Position numbers and translations under genes: made by a program
The notes under the pieces: generated by a model
What the model was told of the DNA's origin: nothing
Seen by the model: only the letters and a program-made list of their open reading frames with translations
The model's database searches: none
Origin: Symbiodinium natans
Lineage: Eukaryota; Sar; Dinophyceae; Suessiales; Symbiodiniaceae
Reading direction: 5' to 3'
Length of the DNA: 64,000 nt
NCBI GenBank assembly: GCA_905221605.1
Contig: CAJNDS010002259.1
Span: 1 to 64,000 of the forward strand
Shown here: positions 10,968-22,100 of the stretch, piece after piece
How the letters are laid out: each line of letters begins with the position of its first letter
Numbering within the stretch: position 1 is the first letter of the stretch

Positions 10968-11690
10968 CTTCGCTCTCCGAACGGCTACTGCTTGAGAAAC
11001 GGTTGATCGAAACGCATGCAGGGCAGGCCTTTGCATGTTGAAGCGTGCGGACAAAACGAAAACGGAGGAGCGTAATCCACCATCACAAATTACATTAAAC
11101 GTCCACTGGCGCTCAACAAACCAAAAAAGCGGGAGGCAGATCCTTCGGAGTCCTTCGTCACCTAGGGAAAACTTGTGCCTCCCGCTGACACATACACAGT
11201 CGCAACCCAGCTCGGGCTGCTACAGGCAAGCGCTTATGTCATGTTAAGTCATGCCTGAGGCTCTTCTGCCCAGGAAAACAGATGTCATACCAAAGTCATG
11301 CCGCATACACCCAGGTTCTTCAAACAACAAATTTAAGATTGACCAAATCGAGCCTCTCCCTGGGAACTGTATCTGCAGCACCTAGAAAGCAACCAAAAAG
11401 CACCAACAAAACGCCAGTGACCGCTAAATATTATTGTGATTAGGTTGCATTTACCATACCGCCCTCTCTACTTCTGAGGGCGGCGACAGGACAAGCCCTG
11501 CGGTTGCGCGCTCGCGGCCAGAAACGGTCTCCCCCACATGGACAGGCGCGGGGGTGATCGCCAGAGGGGACAAACCCGCATCAGAGGCTGCCACGGGGCG
11601 GCACAGGCGGAGCCGCACCGTGACACGGAACAGCGGTCCATCCACGTGCACGAGCTCAACCGGCGCTGACCGGGTGAGCAAAGTGAACGC
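10968..11690. other. No gene recognised; upstream flank of FNTA
   Basis: The stretch holds only short frames. It should contain the FNTA leader and trans-splice acceptor. The G+C-rich part at about 11450-11690 resembles the later repeat region in style, but I could not align it to a repeat copy. Confidence 0.4.
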
Positions 11691-12485
11691 TGCTTGCGCG
11701 AACTCATTTTATCTTTTCATTTTGTTCTTCGTTCACACACTGTTGTATTATTGCAGCAGTACTAGATTGTGTTCTCTTCACACGATAATGTGATAAGGGA
11801 GGGAGTGAGCCTGGTCAGTAATAATATGGCGAGGTGAACAGACAAGGAGTTCAGGTGTCATGAGATAGATGGTGTACGACAGGAAACGTAAAGGTCAACC
11901 GTTCTCTCCCCCAAAGACCCGTGCAATATTACTGTTATAAGCCCGCATCATAAGGAACGCATGAATGGGGCTTATGATATTTATATTGGGGTCCTTTGCC
12001 TCTTAAAATTTATCAGAATTTATAAGCATTCGTAGACTTGCCTGATAATTATATTATATTATATTGTAAGGAGATTTTGCGCGATCACCAGGTTGGGTTC
12101 CTATCTTCTGTGAAACCGTACCGTCATGAGCCTTTTGCTTCCATCCCAACCTCTCATTTACAGGGACCACCTGTCTTTATCCCGGTGAACCAAGAATGAG
12201 GAAGGCCTTTGCTATTAGACTGTCTGAATAATTGGGGGCCGAACTTATTCTCTACATTTAGTATTGCGTTCGTATGTTATTGTCAGTATTCACCTGGGAA
12301 GGGAACACACGCACCGGATGATAACACGAACTGAAACCAAGTATAATATTAAGGCAAGTTTACGCATGTACTAATATTAGAATCGGGGAACGAAGTGCGC
12401 AATATTCTTCTTGCGGGAGGGCTTGTAATAATAATATTGTATCCGCGGGTGTACGTTAAAAATACTCCCGCGGTGTAATAATAGT
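11690..12485. other. A+T-rich island with several inverted repeats
   Basis: This block is visibly richer in A and T than both flanks (runs such as ATTATATTATATTATATTG at about 12050) and carries no convincing gene. Inverted repeats include ATCATAAG...CTTATGAT around 11947-11980, AGGTTGGG...CCCAACCT around 12088-12155, and CCGCGGG...CCCGCGG around 12441-12472. Dinoflagellate mitochondrial DNA is A+T-rich and full of such hairpins, so a mitochondrial fragment in the nucleus is one explanation. I found no cob, cox1 or cox3 motif, so this is only a suggestion. Confidence 0.5.
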
Positions 12486-13216
12486 TTGTGCACCAGTGTG
12501 TGGTCAAGTGTGCAACCGTGGCACGCTTGGCCGCAAAAATCTCCTGCGGCGAGGTCCAGCGCCGCCTCCCGCAGCCTCGTGTGCTTTTGGGGTGGATTGC
12601 CGGGCAATGGGGCGGCAGCGCGCGTGCCACGGGATCGTTTGGAGACTGACAACCCGCAAACAGAGCAGAAGTCGAGGTCGTGGGGCTCGCATCCGATGTG
12701 AGGTACACAGTTTTCCGGCGTCAGAATCGTGTTCCAGGTCGGATCCCAAACCCAAGTGAATGCAAAAAAAAAAACCATATACCGCGCCTCTGACGGGACG
12801 ATCGACTGACAAAGGTTGCTGCCCAATGCTTCCCAGACTATGTGGCTGGCTTGAAGCTGCTTTCGATGTTGGGCGATGGAAACTCAAGCGAGCTGAGTGC
12901 ATAGAAATGGTCCAAAGTACCTTGTTTGTGTAAGTGCCTTTAGTTCGTTCAAGGTTTTTGGGCTTTTTGGACGGAAGCCAGCCCAACCAGGTGAGACATC
13001 CCGAATATAGATATTTGACACAACGTTCGCGAGACGCCAGCTTAAAAAAATCAGGTCCAGGACGGCGGACATGCCCACCAGCCGGCCTTGCGCCAACGGA
13101 TGTCGTGCAGCCCGCGGAGCTTGCCCACGCGCACTCCGAACACCTCGACCCAGCCCTGCCCGACATTGTCTGCGCGGCGCGGCGAGCCGAGCTATAGGCT
13201 GGCAGAGGCCGGCGTG
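12486..13216. other. No gene recognised
   Basis: The minus frame at 12504-13361 (285 codons) runs through the hexanucleotide repeat and has no domain. An A run lies near 12764-12774. Nothing else stands out. Confidence 0.4.
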
Positions 13217-13264
<48 letters not shown>

Positions 13265-13291
13265 AATGGCGGATGCGGACAATGGCGGATG
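13217..13291 (+). repeat. (GCGGAC)8 hexanucleotide array plus two 15-mer units
   Basis: Eight perfect GCGGAC units fill 13217-13264. They are followed by two degenerate copies of a related unit (GGACAATGGCGGATG). The repeat creates Asp-Ala and Arg-Val strings in the overlapping frames, which explains the apparent open frames here. Confidence 0.95.
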
Positions 13292-13524
13292 AGGCGCCAG
13301 CCGCCGAGCCGGCTTGGCACTGTGAGCAGTTTAAGTACTTGGCTCCCGTTCGATGCCTCACATGTCATGACATTGGTGAAGTACATTGGCGAATCACAAG
13401 TGATTGCGTCAGACTTGTTCTTGCGACGCCGTGGCTCAAGTGGCCAGGTGAAACTGTTTGTTACGTCATAGCTGTGCTTGCTGAGCTGTGACCAACACAG
13501 GGTTATCCGCCGTACCTTTAGGCG

Positions 13525-14330
13525 CCATGGCGACGGACGATGCAACGTCAGGGCACATCTACATCAAAGGTCGTCAGGCTGTCCGCATCGTTGATTAGCG
13601 CCACTTGCAGGAGTCAACGCATTTAGGCACGGAGGCTAACACCAACAGGCAGAAAGGCGAAATGTGCAGAAAAGGGCTGCAGCAGCCAAGGTCGCTGCTG
13701 CCGCAGTGGCAGGCGGCAACTTTCAGGAAGGCAACGGCAAACACAAGAGCAAGAAAGGCAATGACAAGCCGAAGCCGTGTTTACATTGCCACAAGCCCGG
13801 ACACACAGCAAAATTGCTGGTTGAGTCCAAGTTCCGCTGACAGGCCGGACTTCGCGGCGAAGATCAAAGATGATCAATGGCAGCAGTGCCTCTTCGTCCA
13901 ATGGTGGGCCATCTGCGCCGCCTGGCTTGGGAGCTGCGTCCATTGGGGCGCGGTCTGGGCATGCAGTTCCGACAGATGTTCTCACCAAGGCGTTTTCAGA
14001 GTTTCTCACTAAACTGCTCGGTGGCTCCGAACGGTTTGCCGATATCGGGCCGAACGCGCCTCAACAGTTTGCGCGCGCAGCGTGAGCCCTGCATTCTGGA
14101 GCCAGTCTAGCTCTGCATCACAGGAAGCAATGCCCATTATCCAAGTGGGAGACTGTGCGAAGTGCAGACTGTGACATCGACACAGGGGCTGGGGCGTCGC
14201 TCAGCATGGTTATGCCGCAGTCATCAAAAATCAACATGGCATCGATGGGCGAAACTTGCCGCCGAGATGTGGTATCATTTTTCCTGGCCTGCGTGGCCGG
14301 AACAGCCGCATTTCTGGCGTGATGGTGGTT
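13525..14330 (+). mobile_element. Decayed gag-protease fragment of an LTR-type retrotransposon
   Basis: In the plus direction a Lys-rich stretch (GKHKSKKGNDKPKP) leads into a CCHC zinc knuckle, CLHCHKPGHTAK, at about 13778-13815. The final cysteine (NCW) is only in the neighbouring frame, so one base has been lost. About 120 codons on, at 14175-14200, DIDTGAGASLSM gives the DTGA active-site motif of a retroviral-type aspartic protease. CCHC followed by DTGA at that spacing is the gag-pro order of Ty1/copia and Ty3/gypsy elements. The frame stops soon after, no integrase or reverse transcriptase follows, and no LTRs were seen. It is a broken relic. Confidence 0.65.
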
Positions 14331-14419
14331 TTTTGTCTTGCACCTTTTTACGACTGGCCATCAGCGGTCCCGGTGCAAGACTAGCTCTGTTCAACGAGGT
14401 CAGCGTCCTCCACGCCTAG

Positions 14420-14930
14420 GTTCAGGGCTGCCGCTCACCGAAGGGGGGGGGGGGGGGCGGACGGCTGGCGAGTGGCGGAGCTTCCTCAAAGCGAGTGGAG
14501 GACAGGACGTCACTGAGGGCAGGCTGGTCGCCATCGACGTTGGCAGTGCCGGCGAGGGGGAGGCCAAGCAGGCTCGTGCAGAAGGCCATGGCGGCGGCGA
14601 AGGTAGGAAGGCGGCCCAGCGAGAAGTGAAGGCGGCGACGGTGGCCGGCCTCAACGGCTGCGGCACGGACGAATCGACGGCGAGCACAACAAGCCGGCAC
14701 CGGTGCGGTGGGAGCGCAACAGCTCAGGGTAGGTGCGTTCCTTCGCGCTCCGTGCGATGCAGAGCGCAGCCCCGCGGCTCTCCGCTCGTGTCTCGGCGGG
14801 ATTCGGCGGGTCAATGGGGCGGCGGCCGCGACAAGCTGCAGCATCGAGGGGCGAGGGCAAGCGAAGCCGACGCAGAAGCAGGGCCTTGGAAAACAGGTGC
14901 ATTGATCATGCTCGGGGCAGTAGGGCAAGG
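14420..14930 (-). mobile_element. Retroelement ORF fragment, copy A
   Basis: In shifting minus-strand frames I see KERTYPELLRS (about 14740), then LPTFAAAMAFCTSLLGLPLA and GTANVDGD (about 14520-14630). They align in order with the equivalent parts of the fragments to the right (RDTFPELTRARR in copy D; SLIAFAATRAFCASLIALPLA in copy B). I remember this ORF as a highly repeated, reverse-transcriptase-associated C-terminal region in dinoflagellate genomes; that assignment is from memory. Several frameshifts make it nonfunctional. A run of 15 or more G marks its left edge near 14442-14457. Confidence 0.6.
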
Positions 14931-15339
14931 TCGTGAGAACCCTCGAAACATAAGGCCGGCCTGGGGTTCCAACATGGCAAGTGAAGCCGCGTCAATCGCA
15001 GCGCGGAACTGGCCGGCGGAGAAATCGTCGAGGCAGGCCGTTGCCATCCACGTGTGGTGTCAACAGGCTCGTCAGGGTCTGCCCCAGCTCCGTGGCACTG
15101 CGAAGCCCAAGCCCGCCATGGCGCAAACAATGGTATGGTGGTTCAACGAGGTGCCGCTCACCCTGGTCAGTCGCGTCACATTCTTGTCATTCGTTGTCGA
15201 TGCTCGTCCTCCAAGCTTGCACGGCGAGGCGAGCGACACGGACTTGAACAACTTTTTTTTTCAGCGCACCTCCTTCCCAAGTCCAGGGCGATCAATCTCA
15301 GCGTACTATAGGTAGCACAAGGTGAAGAGAGCACACCTG
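14931..15339. other. Spacer between retroelement fragments
   Basis: No motif of the retroelement ORF was recognised here. A T run at about 15252-15261 reads as an A tract on the minus strand and could be a relic tail. The phrase GTTCAACGAGGT occurs both here (15143) and at about 14390, so diverged repeat sequence may continue through the spacer. Confidence 0.35.
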
Positions 15340-15790
15340 GCAGGGAGCTAGGGCGATGGCCCTGTCACGGCATGCGGCCGGCAAGGGGAGGAGGAGGCCG
15401 AGCAGTCTGCCAAGACATCGCTGAGGAGCGGGATAGTGTTCGCAAGAGGGAGTGCGATGAGGCTGGCACAAAAGGCACGCGTGGCTGCAAACGCGATGAG
15501 GGAAGACCAGCGGAGCACGTATGCGGAGGTTGCTGCGCTCCTCGCGGTTGCAGGCCCTCCAGCGGGCGAGCTGGCGGACGAACCCTGCAGCCTCGGCATT
15601 CCAGCGGCCTCCGACCTCGAGCGCGCGCACGGTCAGGCGGGAGCGCGGGCTGAACGGCAGAGCTCCGGGTCCTTGGCCTGGCGAGCCAAGCGCAACGCGG
15701 CACCAGTGCGGTGCAGCCGCGCGCGCGACGGGGGGCACCGGTGGCCGTCATTGGGGAGACAAGGGTGGTGTCAACAGCCAAATGAACACC
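15340..15790 (-). mobile_element. Retroelement ORF fragment, copy B
   Basis: The minus strand gives AVDTTLVSPMTATGAPRR (about 15725-15781), then in another frame RALEVGGRWNAEAAGFVRQLA (about 15600-15660), then SLIAFAATRAFCASLIALPLA with PLLSDVLADCSAS (about 15390-15500). These are successive parts of the same ORF seen in copies C and D, but need at least two frameshifts. It directly abuts the 3' part of copy C. Confidence 0.6.
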
Positions 15791-16842
15791 CCCCCAGAGC
15801 GGTTGTCTGTTGGCGATGACCTCGATTGATCATCTTGGCGCTCAGTGACAACATAGTGGTCACGCACACGAACATTGGTTGCGACCGTGGCTCCAGCTTC
15901 GTGACAAAAACGAGTTGCTGCACGCTCGAGTGGGCCCGCGCGCGGGCGGCTTGGTCGAGGGCGAGAGTTGGCCGGGTATCTGCACCGGCCCGTGGCTCGC
16001 CGGTCCTGCCGACAGGGCTGACTATGGTGGCATCGACGGCGAGCTGCGCACCATGCCACAGTGGCAGACCATTGCACACGACCTCGATGCGCCTGGCGTC
16101 TTGCACGGAGGCATCGAGGTTCATGTCGGCCAAACGGACGTTCTGGGCGACACGATGCAGGCCAGCGCCCGCTCAAGCGGGATCGCCCGGGCGGGGAGCA
16201 CCCCAGCAGTAGCGCAGGCTGCGCGATGGTCGCCCCAGGGGTCAAGCTGGCCGCGGCAATGGCAATGCCTGGGCGCCAACGGGAAGGGCAGGCGCAACCC
16301 ACGCAGCAGGAGTACACGCAATTGCGCGCTGGGGATGACGACCTCCTCGTGGGTTGGCAGCACGTTGAAGGCACGTGAGGAGTGCGGGCCAGCCTAGTGA
16401 GAGAGGTGCGTCTCGAGCGTGCGCTCATCGCAGGCAGAGGCCGCATGCCGCTGCTATCCACGTAAGTGATCGGCGGACTCATCACCGCGCTGTGCTCGGG
16501 GCGGGGCCCCAGCCAGGCCAGCAGCGGTTTCCCATGCCGGGAGCTCAACGCATGTTGCGCGGCTCGCAATGCCGGAGTTCGCTCGGGCTCAGGGGCATAG
16601 AGTGCCTGCAGGATGCGCTGCGCGACCTGAGGCGCTCGGTCACGAACAACAGGGAGCGCATCGCACCAGGAGGCCCCGTGTGCCGCATGACGGTCGGCCC
16701 TCTCGCAACGCAGGCCAAGGCCCCCAAACCGCGCCGCGAGTTGGGCAACGACCCTGACGCTGCGCGCTATGGCGCGCAGTCTCAAGCGAGGGATGGCGAC
16801 GTTGTTTTTTAATGCACACCTTTTGTGCGCCTGCGGGTGCAA
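15771..16842 (-). mobile_element. Retroelement ORF fragment, copy C (longest)
   Basis: A 364-codon minus frame (15748-16842) begins with GGLGLRCERADRHAAHGASW and PVVRDRAPQVAQRILQALY. After frameshifts the line continues as SAQLRVLLLRGLRLPFPLAP, GDHRAACATAGVLPARAIPL, DARRIEVVCNGLPLWHGAQL and AVDATIVSPVGRTGEPRAGA. The G-D-H...C block resembles the C-terminal region behind the reverse transcriptase of non-LTR elements. The long open frame is not an intact gene, because the conserved blocks switch frame within it. An A tract of seven or so on the minus strand marks its right edge near 16802-16812. Confidence 0.65.
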
Positions 16843-17918
16843 GTCTGGTGCAAGTCTCGTTCAGCCTGCTCCCCGTGCAACTCAGCAACGGGTGGGAGCT
16901 CGAGCAACGAACTCGGGCCTGTGCAGCCGGTCGGAGGTGCGCCGGCACGGTGGCGGCCCGCTGACGGGCGAGCAGGTCCAGCAACGTCGCGCCCGCGTGA
17001 GCTCAGGGAAGGTGTCGCGCCGCTTGCGCCTGCCGGCACTGTCAACGGTCCATCCGGGCTGCGTGTCAACACGCGGGCTTGGGTCGCCGGAGCGGGTGAC
17101 CGGCGAGACAATGGTAGCGTCGAGGGCGAAGAAGCCGTTGGCAACGACCTCAATGCGCCGCCCGTCCGTGACCGGGACCTGGACTTTCATTTCGGCGACC
17201 CGGACGACACGGGCTCCGGCCTCACAGCACACCCTCGCGACGGCCCATTCGAGTGGCAGCACACGTGATCACACGTGTCGTGCGCACTCCCGAGGTAGCG
17301 CACGCGCTCCGGTGATCTCCAAATAAAGTCCACGCGCAAACACGAGGTGCCAGTGGGCGCAGGAGTCGCAAGCGTCGGAGCAGGAGCACCCGAAATTGCG
17401 CACTGACGCCGCCATGGGGGGCGCGACTGTGAGGGCTCGCGAGGAGTGAGGAGAGCAGCAGTACCACACGGGCGCGTGGTAGCCCTGAGCAAGAAAGTGC
17501 TCACGTGCTTGGCAGCACACGGCAGGGGGACGTCACCCTGCAAGGCATGCAGTAGGCGGCCGGCGACCGTGAGGGCCCGTGCGTGGATGACCGGCAAGGT
17601 GTCGCACCAGGAGGCCCAGTGCCGCCAAAGACTGCAGCGCACCCCAGACGTTGCACAAACTGAGCGATGGTTACCCACGGGGTGGAGGTAGCTTTGGCAA
17701 AACAGCAAGTGCCAGACGCAGCGGGAGCAGCAGCCGCAGCCGTCAGATGAGCACAACGGAAGTGGCCGGGCGGCCAGGCGACAGCACCGAGGACGCCTGC
17801 CGCCGACGGCGCGATGCCGGTGCCAATGGCCATGTAAGCACATGCCATTACCGGTGTGTGCCTTCCCTTTGCAGACCCGTGTGCGGCTTGGAAGAAGGAG
17901 GCATGGAAAGAAACGCAA
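16809..17918 (-). mobile_element. Retroelement ORF fragment, copy D
   Basis: Minus-strand blocks in order are ASWCDTLPVIHARALTVAGR (about 17560-17620), GNHRSVCATSGV (about 17640-17690), a second copy of the following region AQFRVLLLRRLRLLRPLAP with GDHRSACATSGV (about 17290-17410), LPLEWAVARVCCEAGARV, GRRIEVVANGFFALDATIVS and RRKRRDTFPELTRARR (16990-17262). The GDH..C block occurs twice, so this is itself a composite of two partial copies. Frames shift repeatedly. Confidence 0.6.
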
Positions 17919-18454
17919 AAGGTACCGCCCGTGCGCGTTTGCCCGTTCCTATGAGCGCGCACGCAGCGTCGCGCCGTGTGCATGAATGTCAACACGCACA
18001 TCGGTGTGCGTAGCATCGCATGAGTTATAATCCGAAGAGAAAAATAGAGAGAGTGTGTGAGTGTGAGCGTGCGTGCGCGTGTGAGTGTGAGAGTGAAAGC
18101 TGTCCATAGCTCACCGGTGTCCACTTCCATTGTTCGCGAGTGGTCGCTGGCCCGTTGCGGTCATCACCCATTCCTTGATGGACGCTCTGCCCGTCACAGG
18201 TCTCAAGCTCGGCCATGCTTATGTGGTGCTGCAGCGTGGAGTCCTGTTCACGCGCTGCGCTCTTGCCCCCTCTTTGTACTGTGGCGACTGGCATGGACGC
18301 GCCGCTCCCACGTGTCTGTTGAGCAGCTGCCTGACGACGCGTTTTTGCATCTGCTCTTCTCCCCGCAACATCCGTGCAACACTGTAGGCCTTATGTCAGC
18401 CCACATTGCACTTTGTGGCTGGCGTGTGTCAAGCCCAGCGTTCTCTGCTGGAAG
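17919..18454. other. No gene recognised; short GTGTGA-type repeat
   Basis: A GAGAGTGTGTGAGTGTGAG-like microsatellite occupies about 18035-18100. The rest has no recognisable coding motif. Confidence 0.4.
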
Positions 18455-19140
18455 GCGGAGAGGGCAGGAGAGGGAGGGAGAGGGAGAGGGAGGGAGAGGG
18501 AGGGAGAGGGAGGGAGAGGGAGGGAGAGGGGAGAGAGGGAGGAGAGGGAGGGAGAGGGAGGGAGAGAAGGGAGAGGGGGGAGAGAGGGAGGGAGGGGAGG
18601 GAGGAGGAGGAGAGGGAGGGAGAGAGGGGAGGGAGGAGAGGGAGGAGGGAGGAGGAGGGGGAGGAGAGGAGAGGGAGGGAGAGGGAGGGGAGAGGAAGGA
18701 GGGAGGAGGAAAGGGGATGAGAGAGGGAGGAGAGAAAGAGAGAGAGGGAGAGAGAGGGAGAGAGAGGGAGAAGAGAGAGGGAGGAGGAGAGAGAGGGAGA
18801 GAGAGGGAGAGAGAGAGAGAAGGGAGAGAGAGAGGGAGAGAGAGGGGAAGAGCGAGGGAGAGAGAGGGAGGAGAGAGGGAGTGGGAGAGGAGAGGGAGGA
18901 AGGGAGAGGAGGGAGGAGGGAGGGAGAGAGGGGGAGAGAAGGAGAGAGGGAGAGAGGAGGGAGAGAGAGGGAGAGGAGAAGAGGGAGGAGAGAGGGGAGA
19001 CGAGAGAGGGAGAGAGAGGGAGAGAGAGAGAGAGGGAGAGAGGGAGACAGGCAGAGAAAAAAACAAAGGAAGAGAAAAAAGAGAACGAAGAGAAGAGAGA
19101 GAGAGAGTGTGAAAGCGAGAGAGGGAGAGTGAGAAAAAGA
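18455..19140 (+). repeat. Polypurine tract of GGGAGA/GAGA units
   Basis: For close to 700 bases the plus strand is almost only A and G, in units such as GGGAGA, GGGAGG and GAGA, with rare C or T. Long Arg/Glu/Gly frames on the plus strand and Ser/Leu/Pro frames on the minus strand are by-products of this composition. Such tracts can form intramolecular triplex DNA and are hard to replicate and assemble. Confidence 0.97.
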
Positions 19141-22100
19141 AAAGAGGGAGCGTCCTGTGAGTGATCCTGAACTTGGCATTTGGCATTTAGCTCATGTGGA
19201 CAAACTGACCAAAGGCGTATGCAAGCGGCCGTCAGCTTTGCAAGCTTTTGTTTCTTACCGAATACGCGCTTCCCTGCAGTGGGGGTCCTGGTGTTTGTAA
19301 CTAACAGCCATCAGCAGCATGGCGAAAGGAGGTGCAGTTTCTGCTTCTGGTGATTGCGTTGGCTTGCCAATCCTCGGTGTCTTGTTTGCATCCTGCGCTT
19401 GAAGTGCAGCGCTTTTCCTCGACTGACGGCCAACTGGCCACTGCCAGGGCAAGCGCGTCCGGCCAGGTGTGCCCTACCCCACGGCATCCCACGGCCCACC
19501 TCCGAACCCAAGACAAGTCGCCCCGCCAAAATGCAAGCCTCCCTTTTGTACGTCCCCCAAGCTCACTTACCCTGCTGGTGGTGCACAAAGGCTTGGGCCG
19601 GCCTGCCTGCGAGGCAGCACGCGCAAAGCGGTCACAATTAGCTTCTGCTGCGTATGCGGGAAGTGGCACAACAATGTCTCGCACCTTCGGCCTTTGGTGT
19701 GGCCCCCGTACATGACGAATTTCGACCGACGCCTGCAGGAGGTCCGGAGAACGAGCCGCAACTAGCCGCATCTTGGAAGAAGAACCGGTCGCGGATTCGC
19801 AAAATTCACTATCATTGCGACTTCGTGTTGCTGTCGGACTCATCGTAGCCGAAACAGGCACGTTTGCACCCTCAGCAAGGTCACTTGCCCGCGAGGCATG
19901 CTGGGGGCCGGATGGCCAGACGTCCCACAGTGGGCCAAGCTTACCATTCTTTCTGTTTGCGAAGCTCCCGCGCGCTTCAGCCACCCCATGCAAGCAAAAA
20001 ATGTTGCCGGCGCGCACCTCAAACACCGGGCGTTGCTCTGCGACCGTGCCGCCAAGAGCTTCAAGCGCAGGCAGACTGTAGGCTTAGCTTTGCTAGTGCT
20101 AGTGGCCGTGATGCTGAACAAATGTCACGCCATGTCGCGCCATGTCACGCCCCACGTGGAGGGGCTGCGTAGGAAGCGTGAGTGGGCGTGCGAGGCCTGC
20201 ATGTCCATTGCATGTCCAGCGGTTCTACATTTTTGTCCGGCCACACCCTCCGCGTCGTCGAGCAGTGAGTGCTCAACTTACGAAACCCTGGCGGACACTG
20301 ATGTTTTGGACAGATTTTACAACAATCTGAAGCGCCTGTTGGCAGCAATCCCTAAGGAACCATTGCTTTTCAGAGTCGACAACAACAACCGTTCAAAGAC
20401 GGAATGTGACTTTTCAAAATACGATTCCCCAATGCGGATGCTCCCCGATGCGTGTTTTTAAGGTGCTGCGAGACACTGCTGCCAGCATCTTGGCTGATGA
20501 TGAGCACAAGCCAGATAAGCCAGATAAGGTCCCTTGAGGGCGACATGAGAAGCCAAGCACATGGGCATGCAGCCCGAGATGGGGAAGACTGAAGAAGAGC
20601 CTTGCTCAGGAATCAACTGACGCCGGCGTTCGATTCGATGTGTACTTTGCTGGGCGCCGGAGGAGGTTAGATCGTTTGGAGCCGGCCACGGACTCTCGCG
20701 AAACCGCAGCTGGAGTACGTGGCCATGAGTGCCGTGACTTCTGTGGGAAAGAGGAAGATCGACTTTTTGGGATTTGGCTTCAGCCTGAGGAATCAACTGC
20801 CGGACGATGCCGGGGTCGGCCTGCAGCACAAACCACAATGTCACTTGGAATCGGTGCTCCTGACCTACAGGTGTCCCGTGGAACTTCTATCCTGCGGAAC
20901 CCCTTCCCCTGCCTCCCCTACCCCCCGCAGGCGCTTTTGGAACTTCCTTCTGCGTCCGCTGCTTCTCCCCCACTCTGCCGGCTTATTTTCCTTCGACTCT
21001 AAACAAAAAACCATGATGCCGGTCGTGCCGACCTTGCCGCCGTTGCGGTCCGGCTAGCCCCGGCCGAGGCGGGCCGTGCAGCGTCAACATTAATAATAAT
21101 TGGGCAATGACAATTTAATAATGTCGATATTGTCGATATTCGGAAGCCCATGCTTCATAAATGCGCTGACGAACTTATGAAACTCTGATGAAACAAGCGT
21201 TGCCAAAAGTCGCAACTTCCCGCTCTGGACACGCAGTGGTGCGTACGCACTCATTCTTGTCCTTGCGATTTGCTAAATGCCATTGAGAAACTTCGTCCGA
21301 CGCCGCGGCAGAAGGGTGTGTGCAGACAGTGAATTCACTGGCATGCAATGCACGGCCACCACCAGGCTTCTGCCTCATGATTTCACTGGGCCAGCATAAT
21401 CCAAGGATCGGTCCACTGGCGAGTCGGTTCATTCTCGTAGCGACAACATCACACGGGATAAGCCTGCACGCCGCAACGAGATGCTGGCGACGAAGGCAGT
21501 GGGAAGCGGCGCGCACCGCCCTCGTAATAACGTTCAACTCCCCAGTGGGGAGTGCCTCTGCCACAAAATCGTCATAACGCCGTCCGGAGCGACTCCAGAT
21601 CCTTGCAAGATGAACGGTAAAGCTCAGAGACTCGCGGCTGGTGCCGCTTGAAGCTGCGCACATTGAGCTGACAAAGCAGCAACGAAGGCAGCAACGAAGG
21701 CAGCTACGGACAAGCCATCCCGAGACGGCTGTCTGCTTGAGACGGCTGACTCAGGTTATAAGATCGGTATTGCCGCCGAGGCAGGTCCAACGGAGTGCTT
21801 GAAAGGCATCGTTCGTCGCAGCATGTACGCCAAAGTGGCCTTCCTCTCTTAGCATCGTGCGAAAGAAGCCTGGCCAAACCACAGAATCATGTCTCTAATC
21901 GCTAGCTACACACGCGGGAACCAGCCTTTTGTTGAAGCAGTTCGCATGACACATGTTTCGCGGACAGGAATATGCGAAACATTGCGTGCTAGCTTGATGC
22001 TGGTAGGTTCTGTTTCATCGGCTGCTTGGTTGGCGGATGAGCATGTTGCAACCATGTTTTGTCATTGGGCGCCCTGCCCTACTCTGGGTCAAGCTGCCAC

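Noticed and set aside
12504-13361. Minus-strand 285-codon frame
   Set aside because: It is opened by the GCGGAC hexanucleotide array and low-complexity flanks, with no domain on either side.
13433-13441. Second TGGCTCAAG match to the spliced leader (plus strand)
   Set aside because: No gene start follows on that strand, and the match does not extend. It shows that such 9-mers occur by chance.
15748-16842. A 364-codon minus-strand frame as an intact gene
   Set aside because: The conserved retroelement blocks leave this frame and continue in others, so it is a decayed repeat and not a working gene.
18057-19186. Long open frames on both strands (up to 351 codons) rich in Arg/Glu/Gly or Ser/Leu/Pro
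   Set aside because: They are translations of the polypurine tract. Open frames arise there because stop codons are rare in pure GGGAGA-type sequence, and no domain exists.
19898-20461. Plus-strand 187-codon ORF with one hydrophobic segment
   Set aside because: It has a true ATG and a plausible membrane span, but no family. It also opposes the direction of all identified genes, so I mention it only as a weak ORF.
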